Shown piece by piece: positions 1 through 8,146 of a stretch of 64,000 bases of DNA. The translations under genes were made by a program, and so were the position numbers. The stretch's first letter is position 1, and each line of letters opens with the position of its first letter. The notes below the pieces were generated by a model. That model was not told the DNA's origin. It did no database searches and saw only the letters and a list, made by a program, of their open reading frames with translations. This DNA is from a virus. The stretch is from positions 1-64,000 of the IMG/VR virus record IMGVR_UViG_3300020222_002168. The stretch is one strand, 5' to 3'.

Positions 1-6
1 AGTTCT

Positions 7-207
7 TCAATTCCACTGTCTGAATCGTTCATTTATCTTCTCCCTTTTAATTTCTTGTTGCCGGCGATGCCGCCACTCTCGGCGCAGCCACCACTTGAAT
101 CTTCGAAAGTATTCCTGCTCAGTAAGCCGAACACCAACTGAATACGTCTGACGCTCCTCGCAGTTTTCGAGCCAGAGATTATGTACCCAATTTCGGAAAG
201 ACATCAT
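7..207 (-). CDS. Small Trp/Arg-rich phage protein
   Basis: A 66-residue soluble protein, very basic in its second half (WWLRREWRHRRQQ) with a WLENCEER segment near residues 12-19. I recognise the style of small conserved marine-myovirus proteins but no function. Its start ATG overlaps the end of the gene upstream by 4 nt, so it is translated as part of the minus-strand operon that begins at the promoter near 1250. Confidence 0.6.
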   Translation of the reverse strand: MMSFRNWVHNLWLENCEERQTYSVGVRLTEQEYFRRFKWWLRREWRHRRQQEIKREKINERFRQWN

Positions 208-404
208 CGTTTTAGGGTTACGAAATACATGATATAGAACAACCCTATAAGGAGAGATATACCCGTCGCACCCCCGGCCTTGAACAAGATGATCAAAAAA
301 CAGGCCACTAGAAATACCAACCAGCGATTTTCAATGGGCTCGAAATTATCCTCTAGCCAATCAAAGGCTGATTGGATCTTATTGAAAATGATTTTTAGGT
401 CCAC
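204..404 (-). CDS. Small two-helix membrane protein
   Basis: 66 residues. An amphipathic N-terminus is followed by two hydrophobic segments (about residues 28-42 and 47-63) joined by a short Gly-rich turn, ending in a basic tail. Likely an inner-membrane protein. It overlaps the upstream 274-aa gene by 10 nt and the downstream gene by 4 nt, which supports a co-translated operon. Function unknown. Confidence 0.6.
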   Translation of the reverse strand: MDLKIIFNKIQSAFDWLEDNFEPIENRWLVFLVACFLIILFKAGGATGISLLIGLFYIMYFVTLKR

Positions 405-1219
405 AGACTTTCTCTTATTTTGATTAATCGGATCATCATTTCTTCATCTTCTTTAGCATATTGTAATTCCAACTCTTGTGATTTGTCAAGAGCGGTTTTA
501 CACATCTCCGCTTCTTCAGGAGTCTTATCTTCCATATCGAGAAACTTATAACCTTTTTCACGGCGCATTTCGCAGTAGGCAGTCCATCCTGAAGCATCGT
601 GGACATCTGGACGATTTGGATAGACTTCTTTCCACCAAGTATAAAGTTCTAGAATTTCTTTGGCTGCTTTGGCCTGATAGGTAGGTTCTGCTAGATGCTT
701 CTCATCTTCGTCTAAGAATTCTTCGTTAGTCAGTGTCATAGCCCACTTCAAGTGATCGACGCCTGCTTCTGAACAGCGCCACGTACGAAAACGAAAGAAA
801 TTTCGACTCCAAGGTGTCTGATATTTTTCACGTGCTTCTTTGTCCCACAGTACATGATGCCAAGCCTGCTCGATTTCTACAAAATCGACTAGTTCGTTAA
901 ACAAGCAAGGCAAGAAACGATTTCCTACGTCTGACCAGGACCCTGGTTTGATATCTCTAGGATGAGCAGTAAGCCTGTGAGTATGGCTGACCCAGCGATT
1001 GTTGATATAATAGCGGATGTCATTAAGTCGATCCGCGGGCCAATTGACGAAATTTTGGAGGTAATCGAGACCCTCTTCGACGATCCAATAACGGATGGGA
1101 TGGCTAGTTTTGGCCTCTTCTTCCCAGAGGCGCCATTCTTTGCCGGTGCCCGCTTTGATTTTAGCGGTACCCCGCAGCCAATCTGCGAACCGTGAACATG
1201 ACCAGTAGTTTGCTCTCAT
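395..1219 (-). CDS. Conserved phage protein of unknown function (274 aa)
   Basis: 274 residues, rich in Trp, Glu and Arg, no signal peptide or membrane segment. The C-terminal third is acidic and probably helical (residues about 230-265). No enzymatic motif was recognised. It is the first gene after a consensus sigma70 promoter at 1247-1275 and heads a three-gene overlapping set. Confidence 0.7.
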   Translation of the reverse strand: MRANYWSCSRFADWLRGTAKIKAGTGKEWRLWEEEAKTSHPIRYWIVEEGLDYLQNFVNWPADRLNDIRYYINNRWVSHTHRLTAHPRDIKPGSWSDVGNRFLPCLFNELVDFVEIEQAWHHVLWDKEAREKYQTPWSRNFFRFRTWRCSEAGVDHLKWAMTLTNEEFLDEDEKHLAEPTYQAKAAKEILELYTWWKEVYPNRPDVHDASGWTAYCEMRREKGYKFLDMEDKTPEEAEMCKTALDKSQELELQYAKEDEEMMIRLIKIRESLWT

Positions 1220-1246
1220 AATATTTTCTCTATGTCGAACAACTTA

Positions 1247-1275
1247 ATTATACGAGATCTTTAAAAACCTGTCAA
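1247..1275 (-). promoter_or_regulatory. Consensus sigma70 promoter
   Basis: On the minus strand TTGACA (1270-1275), a 17-nt spacer, and TATAAT (1247-1252). It lies between thyX and the 274-aa gene and reads into the latter. Both hexamers match consensus exactly. Confidence 0.85.
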
Positions 1276-1277
1276 TA

Positions 1278-1961
1278 TCAATTGGAAATTAATGATTCTG
1301 CCATTGGAAATACTTTGGCTATGGTTTCGGCACAGGCTCGGGCGATGTCCATGTGCTCCTTTTGGGTACCATTGGCTGCACGTAATTCTATATAATGGAT
1401 CCATGAACGCAGTGTGCCGTTCATATACAGCCGGCTTTCAGTATTGCCTTCCGGTAAGACACAGCGAGCCTGCTCCTTGGCTATACCGTTAGATACAGCC
1501 CAAGTGTAGGCTTCTCTACTGGCTCTAATGACAGTCTGTTGTTTTTCCGCCCATAGACGTGCAAGTTCTCTTTGTTTGGGGTCTTGCATATCCAATTCGA
1601 CACTGTTCTGTCTGTTTCTTGTGTCCTGCAACCGTGCTTCTCTAATGTGGAAATTAAGATCCTCGACAGGGTTAGCATATCGCTGTGAGAACTCTTGAAA
1701 ACTGAACGATCTGTGTCTAAGGATCTGTCTTGCGATGTCTCTAGTCGTCGTGATTTCCAAGCAAGCAGAGACCATCTCGAGGGGGCTCCAGTGTGCGTGT
1801 TTAATAAGATATCGGATAAGCTTCTCTGATGTCTCTGAATTGAATTGGTTTGCGGGATTGCTGACACGGGCGCAGAACGCGATGAGTTCCTGCGCATCTT
1901 GGATACCGAGGACTGCAAATTCATCTGAGGGTTTTGAATAGGATACCAAGCGAACATTCAT
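1278..1961 (-). CDS. thyX: Flavin-dependent thymidylate synthase ThyX
   Basis: ThyX makes dTMP from dUMP using FAD, NADPH and methylene-tetrahydrofolate. The 227-residue protein has the signature RHRxxSxxxxSxR (seen as RHRSFSFQEFSQR, about residues 82-94), which contacts FAD and dUMP, and a C-terminal region with ARCVLPEGN typical of the family. Length is normal. A GGAAT purine run precedes the ATG. It lies downstream of, and nearly abuts, the oxygenase gene at 1963, so nucleotide metabolism and the oxygenase are probably co-transcribed. Phages use ThyX to supply dTMP for genome replication. Confidence 0.95.
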   Translation of the reverse strand: MNVRLVSYSKPSDEFAVLGIQDAQELIAFCARVSNPANQFNSETSEKLIRYLIKHAHWSPLEMVSACLEITTTRDIARQILRHRSFSFQEFSQRYANPVEDLNFHIREARLQDTRNRQNSVELDMQDPKQRELARLWAEKQQTVIRASREAYTWAVSNGIAKEQARCVLPEGNTESRLYMNGTLRSWIHYIELRAANGTQKEHMDIARACAETIAKVFPMAESLISN

Positions 1962-1962
1962 G

Positions 1963-2514
1963 TTATTCCTTTATTAAAATATCATAGTTAACGATGCATC
2001 TAGGGCCATTCCTAGGTATTCCACCACCGTGTTTGATCAATCCATCGAAGAATATTACTCTGCCCTTTTTAGGCATTACTTCATCGACGACTTTTCCTTC
2101 CTGATCATAGAATGCTGTAGGTCCATCTGCGTTGTTTACATAATAAAGACAGACATGATGCGGGAAATCAAAATCGGTATGCGCAGCATAATTTTTTAAG
2201 TCTGTCTTATGGGGAACGGTCAGAAAGATCCTTGCGGTGATTATTTCTCTAAGGATAGCATTTTCTTCGCTGCAAACGATCTGCGGAATGAGACCAAAAT
2301 TATCTAGGTGATTCGAAACTTTAGAACTGGATTTTAATACGTGCGTAAAACTTATCGGAGTATGGTCGTTTTCCCTAGACGTGCTTTCGTATTTGCAACG
2401 AAGATCTATGGTGGGATGTAGGCATTCGTCTTCTCTGTCGGTGCGTCCTAGGATAGATAATTCAAAAAAATCCTGCAGATGTACAGGAATGAGATCATCG
2501 TAGACTTTTATCAT
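1963..2514 (-). CDS. 2OG-Fe(II) oxygenase-like protein
   Basis: 183 residues with the pattern of phage 2-oxoglutarate/Fe(II) dioxygenases: HTD in AAHTDFDFPHH (about residues 128-130) for two iron ligands, a distal His in GLIKHGGG, and an Arg in RNGPRCIVNYD that would hold 2-oxoglutarate. The double-stranded beta-helix strand LYYVNNADGPTAFYD lies between. The substrate is unknown; such phage enzymes may hydroxylate proteins or nucleic acids. It overlaps the next upstream gene by 4 nt. Confidence 0.8.
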   Translation of the reverse strand: MIKVYDDLIPVHLQDFFELSILGRTDREDECLHPTIDLRCKYESTSRENDHTPISFTHVLKSSSKVSNHLDNFGLIPQIVCSEENAILREIITARIFLTVPHKTDLKNYAAHTDFDFPHHVCLYYVNNADGPTAFYDQEGKVVDEVMPKKGRVIFFDGLIKHGGGIPRNGPRCIVNYDILIKE

Positions 2515-2984
2515 TTGTTTTCATCATCGATCGGTTCGTCGAAACAGAGGCTTTCCATGGTTTTGTAATGCTCATAGGCTTTTTTAAGTGCTTCAAATTT
2601 TTCTAATTTGGCAGGATCTGGAACTAGGATAGCCAGTCGCTGTTCCATTTTCGTCATAAATTCTTTGAGGCTTTGGTTTCCGATCTTGATGTCCCCGCCT
2701 TCTCGGATATCAATACCGTCATTACCTATACTAACTATACCGTCGTTGAGAATACTTCCACCTAGCGTATAGCCAGATCCGCTGCTGGTAGTAAATGTAT
2801 TAGGGTAATTGTAGTGCGCACTGTATCCTGGTATGGTGATAGTACAAGGTGAGGTTATCGATGTATCTAAAGTTATGGTATCTGAACAATCAAAACTCAG
2901 AACAGATTGTCCAGCGGCACCACCGAGATAATCGATATTGATCATAGTATCTTCATTGCCAATTATTTTGTCTTTGTCGTCCAT
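2511..2984 (-). CDS. Conserved phage protein, beta-rich N-term and helical C-term
   Basis: 157 residues in two parts: a Ser/Thr/Gly-rich beta-like region (residues 15-105) and a charged helical tail with LKEFMTKMEQRLAIL, a motif I associate with conserved marine-phage proteins that sit near methyltransferase and oxygenase genes. Possibly structural or an adaptor; function not known. An AAAGGA ribosome site precedes the ATG. Confidence 0.6.
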   Translation of the reverse strand: MDDKDKIIGNEDTMINIDYLGGAAGQSVLSFDCSDTITLDTSITSPCTITIPGYSAHYNYPNTFTTSSGSGYTLGGSILNDGIVSIGNDGIDIREGGDIKIGNQSLKEFMTKMEQRLAILVPDPAKLEKFEALKKAYEHYKTMESLCFDEPIDDENK

Positions 2985-2995
2985 AAAATCGTCCT

Positions 2996-3544
2996 TTATT
3001 TTTTTCCTATGATCATGAATCTATTGAATCCCCAATCTGGATACCCAAAATGCTTGATGCCAGAATAAAAAACTTCCGATAACGAAAAATCGCCCTTGAA
3101 ATCATCTAGCGATCCGTGATTATGACAATGATCTTCGTGATCCATGTCATTGCTTTGTAATGCTACCAAACACCCGTTTGGTATATTATCAAACCATCGA
3201 TGCGTGTCTATGTGTTCTACGCTGGTGTTTATGACTAGGTTACTGTTAGAATAATCGTGGTCGTTGGCATCAGAATTAATAGATTTGAATTTCCAATTTT
3301 GCCAGACCCAAGTATCGTTAATCTTATCTGCTACGGAACAGGCGTCTGCATCGATATCGATGCTTCTGACAGATTCTATAGACATATTTGATCTCACCCT
3401 TAATATGAAATTAAAAACTCCGTACCAACCGCCTACTAAAACTATCCTGGCTGGATTAGCATGCACTCTAGCGATCGGTTCTAGTTCTTGGGCTAACCAT
3501 AGTTTGCTTACGACCTGACCGCTAGAAAATGCATCGTAGTCCAT
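2996..3544 (-). CDS. Class I SAM-dependent methyltransferase-like protein
   Basis: 182 residues. The Rossmann SAM-binding pattern is visible: strand plus glycine loop IVLVGGWYGVFNFIL (motif I), acidic strand end SIDIDADAC (motif II) and NTSVEHID (motif IV-like). It resembles the 215-aa protein at 24423-25070, with shared GGWYG/GSWIG and NTSxEHI blocks, so the two are paralogues. Acceptor unknown. The start overlaps the histone-like gene's stop by 1 nt (TAATG). Confidence 0.7.
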   Translation of the reverse strand: MDYDAFSSGQVVSKLWLAQELEPIARVHANPARIVLVGGWYGVFNFILRVRSNMSIESVRSIDIDADACSVADKINDTWVWQNWKFKSINSDANDHDYSNSNLVINTSVEHIDTHRWFDNIPNGCLVALQSNDMDHEDHCHNHGSLDDFKGDFSLSEVFYSGIKHFGYPDWGFNRFMIIGKK

Positions 3545-3738
3545 TACCCGGCCTTGGCTTCCTTGCGAGCATTCTTCTCTGCTGTAATTTCATTACGGCG
3601 GGCCTTGACCAGTTTGGCCACTTCTTGCAGTGCTTTGCGAGCACGGGTGCCGGCAGATCCATTGCCTGCTGTAAATTTAGCATCTTCTGCCAGGAATGCG
3701 TCGAATTGTGTTTTTAATTGTTCTACTGTGTTTGACAT
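3544..3738 (-). CDS. Histone H1-like (Hc1-type) DNA-binding protein
   Basis: 64 residues, Lys/Arg/Ala-rich. The block GNGSAGTRARKALQEVAKL matches the small Hc1/histone H1-like proteins of chlamydiae, cyanobacteria and marine phages. Expected to bind DNA non-specifically and perhaps compact it. A TATAAGGA ribosome site precedes the ATG. The tRNA-like element lies just upstream, within about 40 nt. Confidence 0.7.
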   Translation of the reverse strand: MSNTVEQLKTQFDAFLAEDAKFTAGNGSAGTRARKALQEVAKLVKARRNEITAEKNARKEAKAG

Positions 3739-3779
3739 TTTGTTTTCCTTATAAAATGTATTTTACTTATGTTATGTTA

Positions 3780-3891
3780 TGGTGCGGCCGGTAGGTTTCG
3801 AACCTACAAAGACTGCGAGTTATACTCATCGTCCCGTCCCCATTCTGGACTATGGGTCCAGCGGGAGCTTTGCCAATTTGCTCACGACCAC
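3780..3891 (-). tRNA. tRNA-like gene, type II, disrupted anticodon loop
   Basis: The acceptor GTGGTCG pairs with CGGCCGC (7/7 with wobbles), followed by A and an encoded CCA. A D-arm (AGC/GCT with GG in the loop) and a perfect T-arm (GTAGG, loop TTCGAAA, CCTAC) are present. The middle is abnormal: a CCCG/CGGG stem encloses about 25 nt, including the hairpin CTGGACCCATAGTCCAG, followed by a long variable arm with GAG/CTC. At 112 nt it is too long for a normal tRNA and I cannot assign the anticodon. It may contain an intron-like insertion or be degenerate. It marks the edge of the A/T-rich island. Confidence 0.6.
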
Positions 3892-3936
3892 GTTTTTAGT
3901 TTATATTCAGTCAAGTTAAAAATCAATGGAAAATTG

Positions 3937-4869
3937 TTATTTTTTATTTTCTTCAAACTCATAAATTCTTTTAATTGTTCCTTTAGGATTTTTAAGATGT
4001 TTTATTAATGCATCGTATTTTATAACTACACGATTTTTCCTATAATTGTGTTTTGGTCCGTCTATGACATAATCAATACCTTCACACCCTTGATATTTAG
4101 GAAAATATTCTAACTCATTTTTCCAATATTTTCCATATAGAAAGGGTTTGATGTAGATATCCCAGTGATCTTTCATAAAGTTAATTTCTTTTCCTGTAGT
4201 TTTTAGATGGTTACTGGCGATATAGTTATACGAATACATAAATGATGTAGTAATATGATCTGTTAAAATACTTAATAATATAGAACCAGTCCTTTCCCAA
4301 CATATTATTTTTCCTTTCCTTTCCAGCATACCGAACCCTCTCAGCCTAGAAATTTCCATAGAATCTGCACAATCTAGGGAATACCAAGTATTGTTCCTAT
4401 AAAAAATGTCAGGACCGTGTACTCCTTGAACAAAATCGTAGTCTTCTGGTAATTGTTGTAGAAATTTTTTGTGTATCAGTTGATTAGGAGGGATTCCTGT
4501 TTGATTATAGTGATCTAATATTTCTTCTTTAATGTTATTAGGATCAAGTTCTATAATAATAGGATTTATGTTATACTTTTTAGCAACAATTTTTAATTGA
4601 TTGTATTCTATTTCATTAAATTTAGGTTGATATAAAAATGCACATTCGATTTTAATGCCTTGCTCAAAAAAGCTATGTAATACTGCTTGACTATCTAGCC
4701 CAGAACTTAATCCTAACAATATTTTTTTGCTTGCTTTAGATAATTCTACTGCACGTTTTTTAAATTCTTCCCTATAATTTCCAATGTCTGACCCGCACGA
4801 GATATAATCCACAAAAAATTTATTATTATCAAAACCAAAATTAATGCCATAATCAACTATTTCATTCAT
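3937..4869 (-). CDS. PP-loop ATP pyrophosphatase (short type)
   Basis: About 310 residues from the ATG at 4869; an upstream in-frame ATG at 4929 would lie inside the neighbouring gene and is less likely. The ATP-PPase P-loop reads LLGLSSGLDSQ (SGGxDS type). Enzymes of this fold adenylate a carboxylate, amide or carbonyl before amide or thio transfer (asparagine synthetase, TilS, QueC). No glutaminase domain is present, so this is a stand-alone ligase-type domain. It resembles the protein at 14356-15243. A CATAAATA late motif lies 8 nt before the chosen start. Confidence 0.7.
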   Translation of the reverse strand: MNEIVDYGINFGFDNNKFFVDYISCGSDIGNYREEFKKRAVELSKASKKILLGLSSGLDSQAVLHSFFEQGIKIECAFLYQPKFNEIEYNQLKIVAKKYNINPIIIELDPNNIKEEILDHYNQTGIPPNQLIHKKFLQQLPEDYDFVQGVHGPDIFYRNNTWYSLDCADSMEISRLRGFGMLERKGKIICWERTGSILLSILTDHITTSFMYSYNYIASNHLKTTGKEINFMKDHWDIYIKPFLYGKYWKNELEYFPKYQGCEGIDYVIDGPKHNYRKNRVVIKYDALIKHLKNPKGTIKRIYEFEENKK

Positions 4870-4877
4870 TTTTATGA

Positions 4878-4885
4878 TATTTATG
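4878..4885 (-). promoter_or_regulatory. T4-type late promoter CATAAATA
   Basis: CATAAATA on the minus strand, 8 nt before the ATG at 4869. It sits at the very end of the DUF2061 gene. Confidence 0.55.
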
Positions 4886-5330
4886 ATATATTTGTTTCTA
4901 CAGATTTCCCCCATTTTATGCGATTCCAAATCCTTTCATGGCTCCAATATAGAATGATATTGACTACAGTAGCCATTCCCGCAAATAGCGCAGCCTGTCC
5001 CCAACTACCGGTCATGACAAATGGAATCACGAAATTGCTTACGGTGATCAAAATTCTCCAAGATACTACTTTAGAAATAGATCTCGGATGGCCTTCTGCG
5101 AAATTTAATTTTTCGTTCTCTCGACGATTCCACTGAAAAATGTTCCATGCACGTTCATGGATCCAGAACAAAGCACTGTTAATTACCAAGGCAAGTCCTG
5201 CTATCTTAACACCCATTAGCAGACTTCCTGTTACTATGAATGCATTAACCATATGGCTGATTGTTATAAGAACTCTCCAAGAAATAACCTTAGATATAGT
5301 TCGCAAGTGATTTTCTTTAAATTTGTTCAT
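4881..5330 (-). CDS. Tandem DUF2061 membrane protein
   Basis: 149 residues made of two copies of the DUF2061 pattern: SKVISWRVLITISH...IHERAWNIFQW (residues about 12-68) and SKVVSWRILITVSN...SHERIWNRIKWG (about 85-143). Each copy has two hydrophobic helices, so four membrane segments are expected. Function unknown. Base composition is less A/T-rich than the flanking island genes, suggesting a separate origin. It overlaps the upstream radical SAM gene by 14 nt. Confidence 0.8.
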   Translation of the reverse strand: MNKFKENHLRTISKVISWRVLITISHMVNAFIVTGSLLMGVKIAGLALVINSALFWIHERAWNIFQWNRRENEKLNFAEGHPRSISKVVSWRILITVSNFVIPFVMTGSWGQAALFAGMATVVNIILYWSHERIWNRIKWGKSVETNIS

Positions 5331-6804
5331 GTAACAGTTTCCTTAAGTAACTACTATATAGTTCTATTTTATTGTTATAATATTTTTTATACATTTCTAT
5401 TCTATCACTGACAAAACATTCTTCAAAATTTGCACCTAGATTATGGAAATCAAAAATACCAGTCCATGGAAGTTTATTGCCTAGCCTTTTTTCTAATTCT
5501 ATATAAATTTGCCATGCTTGAAACGACGTCATACCTTTATTATTAATCCAATGATTGTTTGGTAACATTTTGTAACCATATTTTATAGGATCTTGATCAA
5601 ATTTGCTTGACCATGGTTTCTGTTTAAAAACTTGATTAATTCCTAAAGAATGAAATCTATAACTATGTAATAAATTTTCATTTTCTAAAGTAGACACCCA
5701 TGATTTAACTGATTCGACAGAATCGTTTGGCAATCCTATTATGAATCCTCCCTCAGTCCTAACATCTTCTTTCCATACGTCTTTTATTTTTTGCAAAGTG
5801 GAAATAATTTTATCTTGTTTAATGCCTTTACCGATAACTCGGTTAGATTCATAATTTAAACTTTCTATGCCAAAAAAACAACTTACTAATCCACTTGATA
5901 ACAATAATTCAATAGTTTCTGGATGAGCATTCAGTAAGTCTAATCTAAGGTAGGTACAAAATTTAATTTTAAACGGTAATTTAGAATAAACTTTATTAAA
6001 TAGTAGTTCTAATTTCTCAGTGCTGTCGTTGTGTGTATCGTCTAAATAAACATAATTTGTAGTCTGGTATTTTTCGTAATTTGAAAGAAATAGTTCTGTT
6101 AATATTTCCGGATTTTTAATATAATCTAATTTCTTTTTACCGTTTAACGGATACGAACAATAACTACAGTTGAATATACATCCCCTAGAAATTTCTATTG
6201 GCAGAGCTTCCATAAAATTTATATGATCCGAATCATGCCAACTGAATTTGGAATTTGAAAAATCATAATTAACTGCCTTTGTATCATTGTTTATTATCAT
6301 TTTTCCTTTGGATAAATTATATTGGAAAAATGGATTTTTGTTTTGACAAAATCTGGTGAATTCTATTACTGATTGATCTGCATATCCTAAAATAAAAACA
6401 TCTATTAGTCCGGAAGTATCTTCTATATATGCTCTGCCGCCCCCTAGAACAAATTTACATTTTGGAGATATTGAATAAACGTAATCTTTAATCTCGGTAA
6501 TTTGTTTGTTATCAAAAATATTGTTTTTAAATGTTTCATCGATTTTATTAATTTTATTTGAATTCTTTTTAGGTTTATGAAAGAAAAAAGTAGTGCTAAA
6601 CCCGATCCATAAGGTATCTTTTGATACATATTTTTCTAATATATTAAGGAAAATGCTATTATTTTTGGAAATAATAGTAGATAACCAATCAACTACCTGT
6701 ACTGTATAGCCTTGTTGTCTTAACGCATTAGCTATTTGATAAGCTCCGATACTCCGGAAAAATCCTCCACTTTCTATACATGTAAACAATACTATTTCTG
6801 CCAT
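5317..6804 (-). CDS. Radical SAM enzyme with N-terminal cobalamin-binding-like domain
   Basis: 495 residues. The N-terminal 150 residues (GGFFRSIGAYQIANALRQQG, then a strand/loop pattern) look like the Rossmann domain of B12-binding radical SAM proteins. The 4Fe-4S motif CxxxCxxC is CIFNCSYC at about residues 208-215, followed by a TIM-barrel-like core (YLDDTHND, GFIIGLPND). Paralogous to the 507-aa protein at 10447-11970. Such enzymes often do methylations or rearrangements of unreactive carbons; the substrate cannot be read here. Confidence 0.8.
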   Translation of the reverse strand: MAEIVLFTCIESGGFFRSIGAYQIANALRQQGYTVQVVDWLSTIISKNNSIFLNILEKYVSKDTLWIGFSTTFFFHKPKKNSNKINKIDETFKNNIFDNKQITEIKDYVYSISPKCKFVLGGGRAYIEDTSGLIDVFILGYADQSVIEFTRFCQNKNPFFQYNLSKGKMIINNDTKAVNYDFSNSKFSWHDSDHINFMEALPIEISRGCIFNCSYCSYPLNGKKKLDYIKNPEILTELFLSNYEKYQTTNYVYLDDTHNDSTEKLELLFNKVYSKLPFKIKFCTYLRLDLLNAHPETIELLLSSGLVSCFFGIESLNYESNRVIGKGIKQDKIISTLQKIKDVWKEDVRTEGGFIIGLPNDSVESVKSWVSTLENENLLHSYRFHSLGINQVFKQKPWSSKFDQDPIKYGYKMLPNNHWINNKGMTSFQAWQIYIELEKRLGNKLPWTGIFDFHNLGANFEECFVSDRIEMYKKYYNNKIELYSSYLRKLLHEQI

Positions 6805-6806
6805 TT

Positions 6807-7475
6807 TTAAAATCTTTTTGAAAGATCTTTTGTATAAATTTGTTCTTTTCTATCATCTGAGTACGCAAGTCGAGTCCAATCGTAATCAAAATCTTCATCT
6901 ATAATTTCGTAACATATCCATTGCTTTGTTTGATTAATAATCAGCGGAAAATCGATTATTTTAAGTCCATTACTGAATAGGTCATTTTTATTTCTATTTG
7001 TAACTCTTTCTTTATTTTCGCCTAATCTATTTCTTTTAAAAACCTGTATTAAATTTTTATTATACTCATTAAATGACAGAAATATTATTTTTGCTTCTTT
7101 CTTTATAGCCCAAGATCGTTGTTCTGGGAAAAAATATTTTTTGTTAATAGATTGATTCCTATACTCTTTTTTGATCCAAGTCCTTACTCCAGCCGAAAAT
7201 ATCAAAGGATGAAATTCGCTTACATGTATACCGCTACATCCAATTACTTCGTTGTTATTGTATAGAATATAAAATTTTCCATTCGGTTCTTTAAATTCAT
7301 TAGTAGATTCTAATCGATATCCCAGAGTCCATGGTTTAACAAAGGTATTTCTAGCCCACATATTAACAGACGCCGATTTTTCCGTTTCTTTCGAAGCATC
7401 TCGGCAAAAATTAAAAAAAAATTCTTTATCTTGGATCGTTAAATTGTCATAAGTTTTTAAGATAAAATCATTCAC
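6807..7475 (-). CDS. GNAT-like acetyltransferase
   Basis: 222 residues. The central part has the GNAT order: strand FYILYNNNEVIGCSGIHV, then AGVRTWIKKEYRNQSINKKYFF where the acyl-CoA loop is expected, then a later strand IIFLSFNEYNKNLIQVFKRN. The Q/RxxGxG/A motif is not canonical. It overlaps the downstream hydroxylase-like gene by 4 nt and sits 2 nt after the radical SAM gene, so all three probably form one operon. Confidence 0.5.
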   Translation of the reverse strand: MNDFILKTYDNLTIQDKEFFFNFCRDASKETEKSASVNMWARNTFVKPWTLGYRLESTNEFKEPNGKFYILYNNNEVIGCSGIHVSEFHPLIFSAGVRTWIKKEYRNQSINKKYFFPEQRSWAIKKEAKIIFLSFNEYNKNLIQVFKRNRLGENKERVTNRNKNDLFSNGLKIIDFPLIINQTKQWICYEIIDEDFDYDWTRLAYSDDRKEQIYTKDLSKRF

Positions 7476-8107
7476 GTAGAAAATTCCTTTTTGAAATAAA
7501 TTTTGTAATCCTCTGGGAAAACGAATTCTGATCTCTTCATTAAAATTTCTATGTTGGTGTATGAATCGTTACCCACCCAAGGAGCTCCGGCTGCTATAGT
7601 CAACTTATAATCATCGTCGAAGTTATTCATTCCGTGAGGCCAACTTCCGTCCATTAAAAATGGTGATGTAATATTTGGAACATACACATCATGCTTATCA
7701 GTTTTAAAATACAGTGTTTCTGTTTTTCCTTTTAAAACTATTCTAAATTTATGTTGTTTTGTGAAGATCGAATTTTTATCACAATCTACATGTTCTAAAT
7801 TTTTAGATTTCTGGTTTGTAAGCAGTGCCATAATTCTGGTTTTAGTTCCCATCCACGGAAAAACGTATGTTTCAAACCAATCTATTATCACTGGGGGAGT
7901 ATAAGCCAACCATTGAAATTCTCCTTGTAGATTATTTTTAGTTCCAAATGGTCCGGGGACAGGATTTTTTGTCATTAGTGAAAGCATATTGGTTGCTCTA
8001 TAGGGATCCCAAAACCAATAAGATTTATCAATCTTCATAATTTCGTATGTAGATTTTTCTTTGTTTAAATCTGGAAAAATGATTTTAGCGAACAAAATAT
8101 CGTCCAT
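7472..8107 (-). CDS. 2OG/Asp-hydroxylase-like protein
   Basis: 211 residues. HVDCD (about residues 107-111) would supply the HxD iron ligands, and a distal His lies in SWPHGMNNF, followed by KLTIAAGAPW. This fits the aspartyl/asparaginyl hydroxylase type of cupin-fold dioxygenase, with moderate certainty. First gene of an operon: an AATAAATA late-type motif ends 5 nt before its ATG. Confidence 0.55.
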   Translation of the reverse strand: MDDILFAKIIFPDLNKEKSTYEIMKIDKSYWFWDPYRATNMLSLMTKNPVPGPFGTKNNLQGEFQWLAYTPPVIIDWFETYVFPWMGTKTRIMALLTNQKSKNLEHVDCDKNSIFTKQHKFRIVLKGKTETLYFKTDKHDVYVPNITSPFLMDGSWPHGMNNFDDDYKLTIAAGAPWVGNDSYTNIEILMKRSEFVFPEDYKIYFKKEFST

Positions 8108-8112
8108 AACTA

Positions 8113-8120
8113 TATTTATT
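8113..8120 (-). promoter_or_regulatory. Late promoter-like AATAAATA
   Basis: AATAAATA on the minus strand, ending 5 nt before the ATG at 8107, the spacing that puts a T4-type late start site on the ATG itself. It is divergent from the plus-strand motif at 8134. Confidence 0.5.
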
Positions 8121-8133
8121 GATAAACTTCGAC

Positions 8134-8141
8134 CATAAATA
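8134..8141 (+). promoter_or_regulatory. Late promoter CATAAATA
   Basis: CATAAATA ends 5 nt before the ATG at 8147. No Shine-Dalgarno sequence lies between, so a leaderless mRNA is predicted. Confidence 0.6.
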
Positions 8142-8146
8142 CGCTT

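Noticed and set aside
1481-1957. 158-codon frame overlapping thyX in another frame
   Set aside because: thyX motifs are intact in the main frame; this one has no features.
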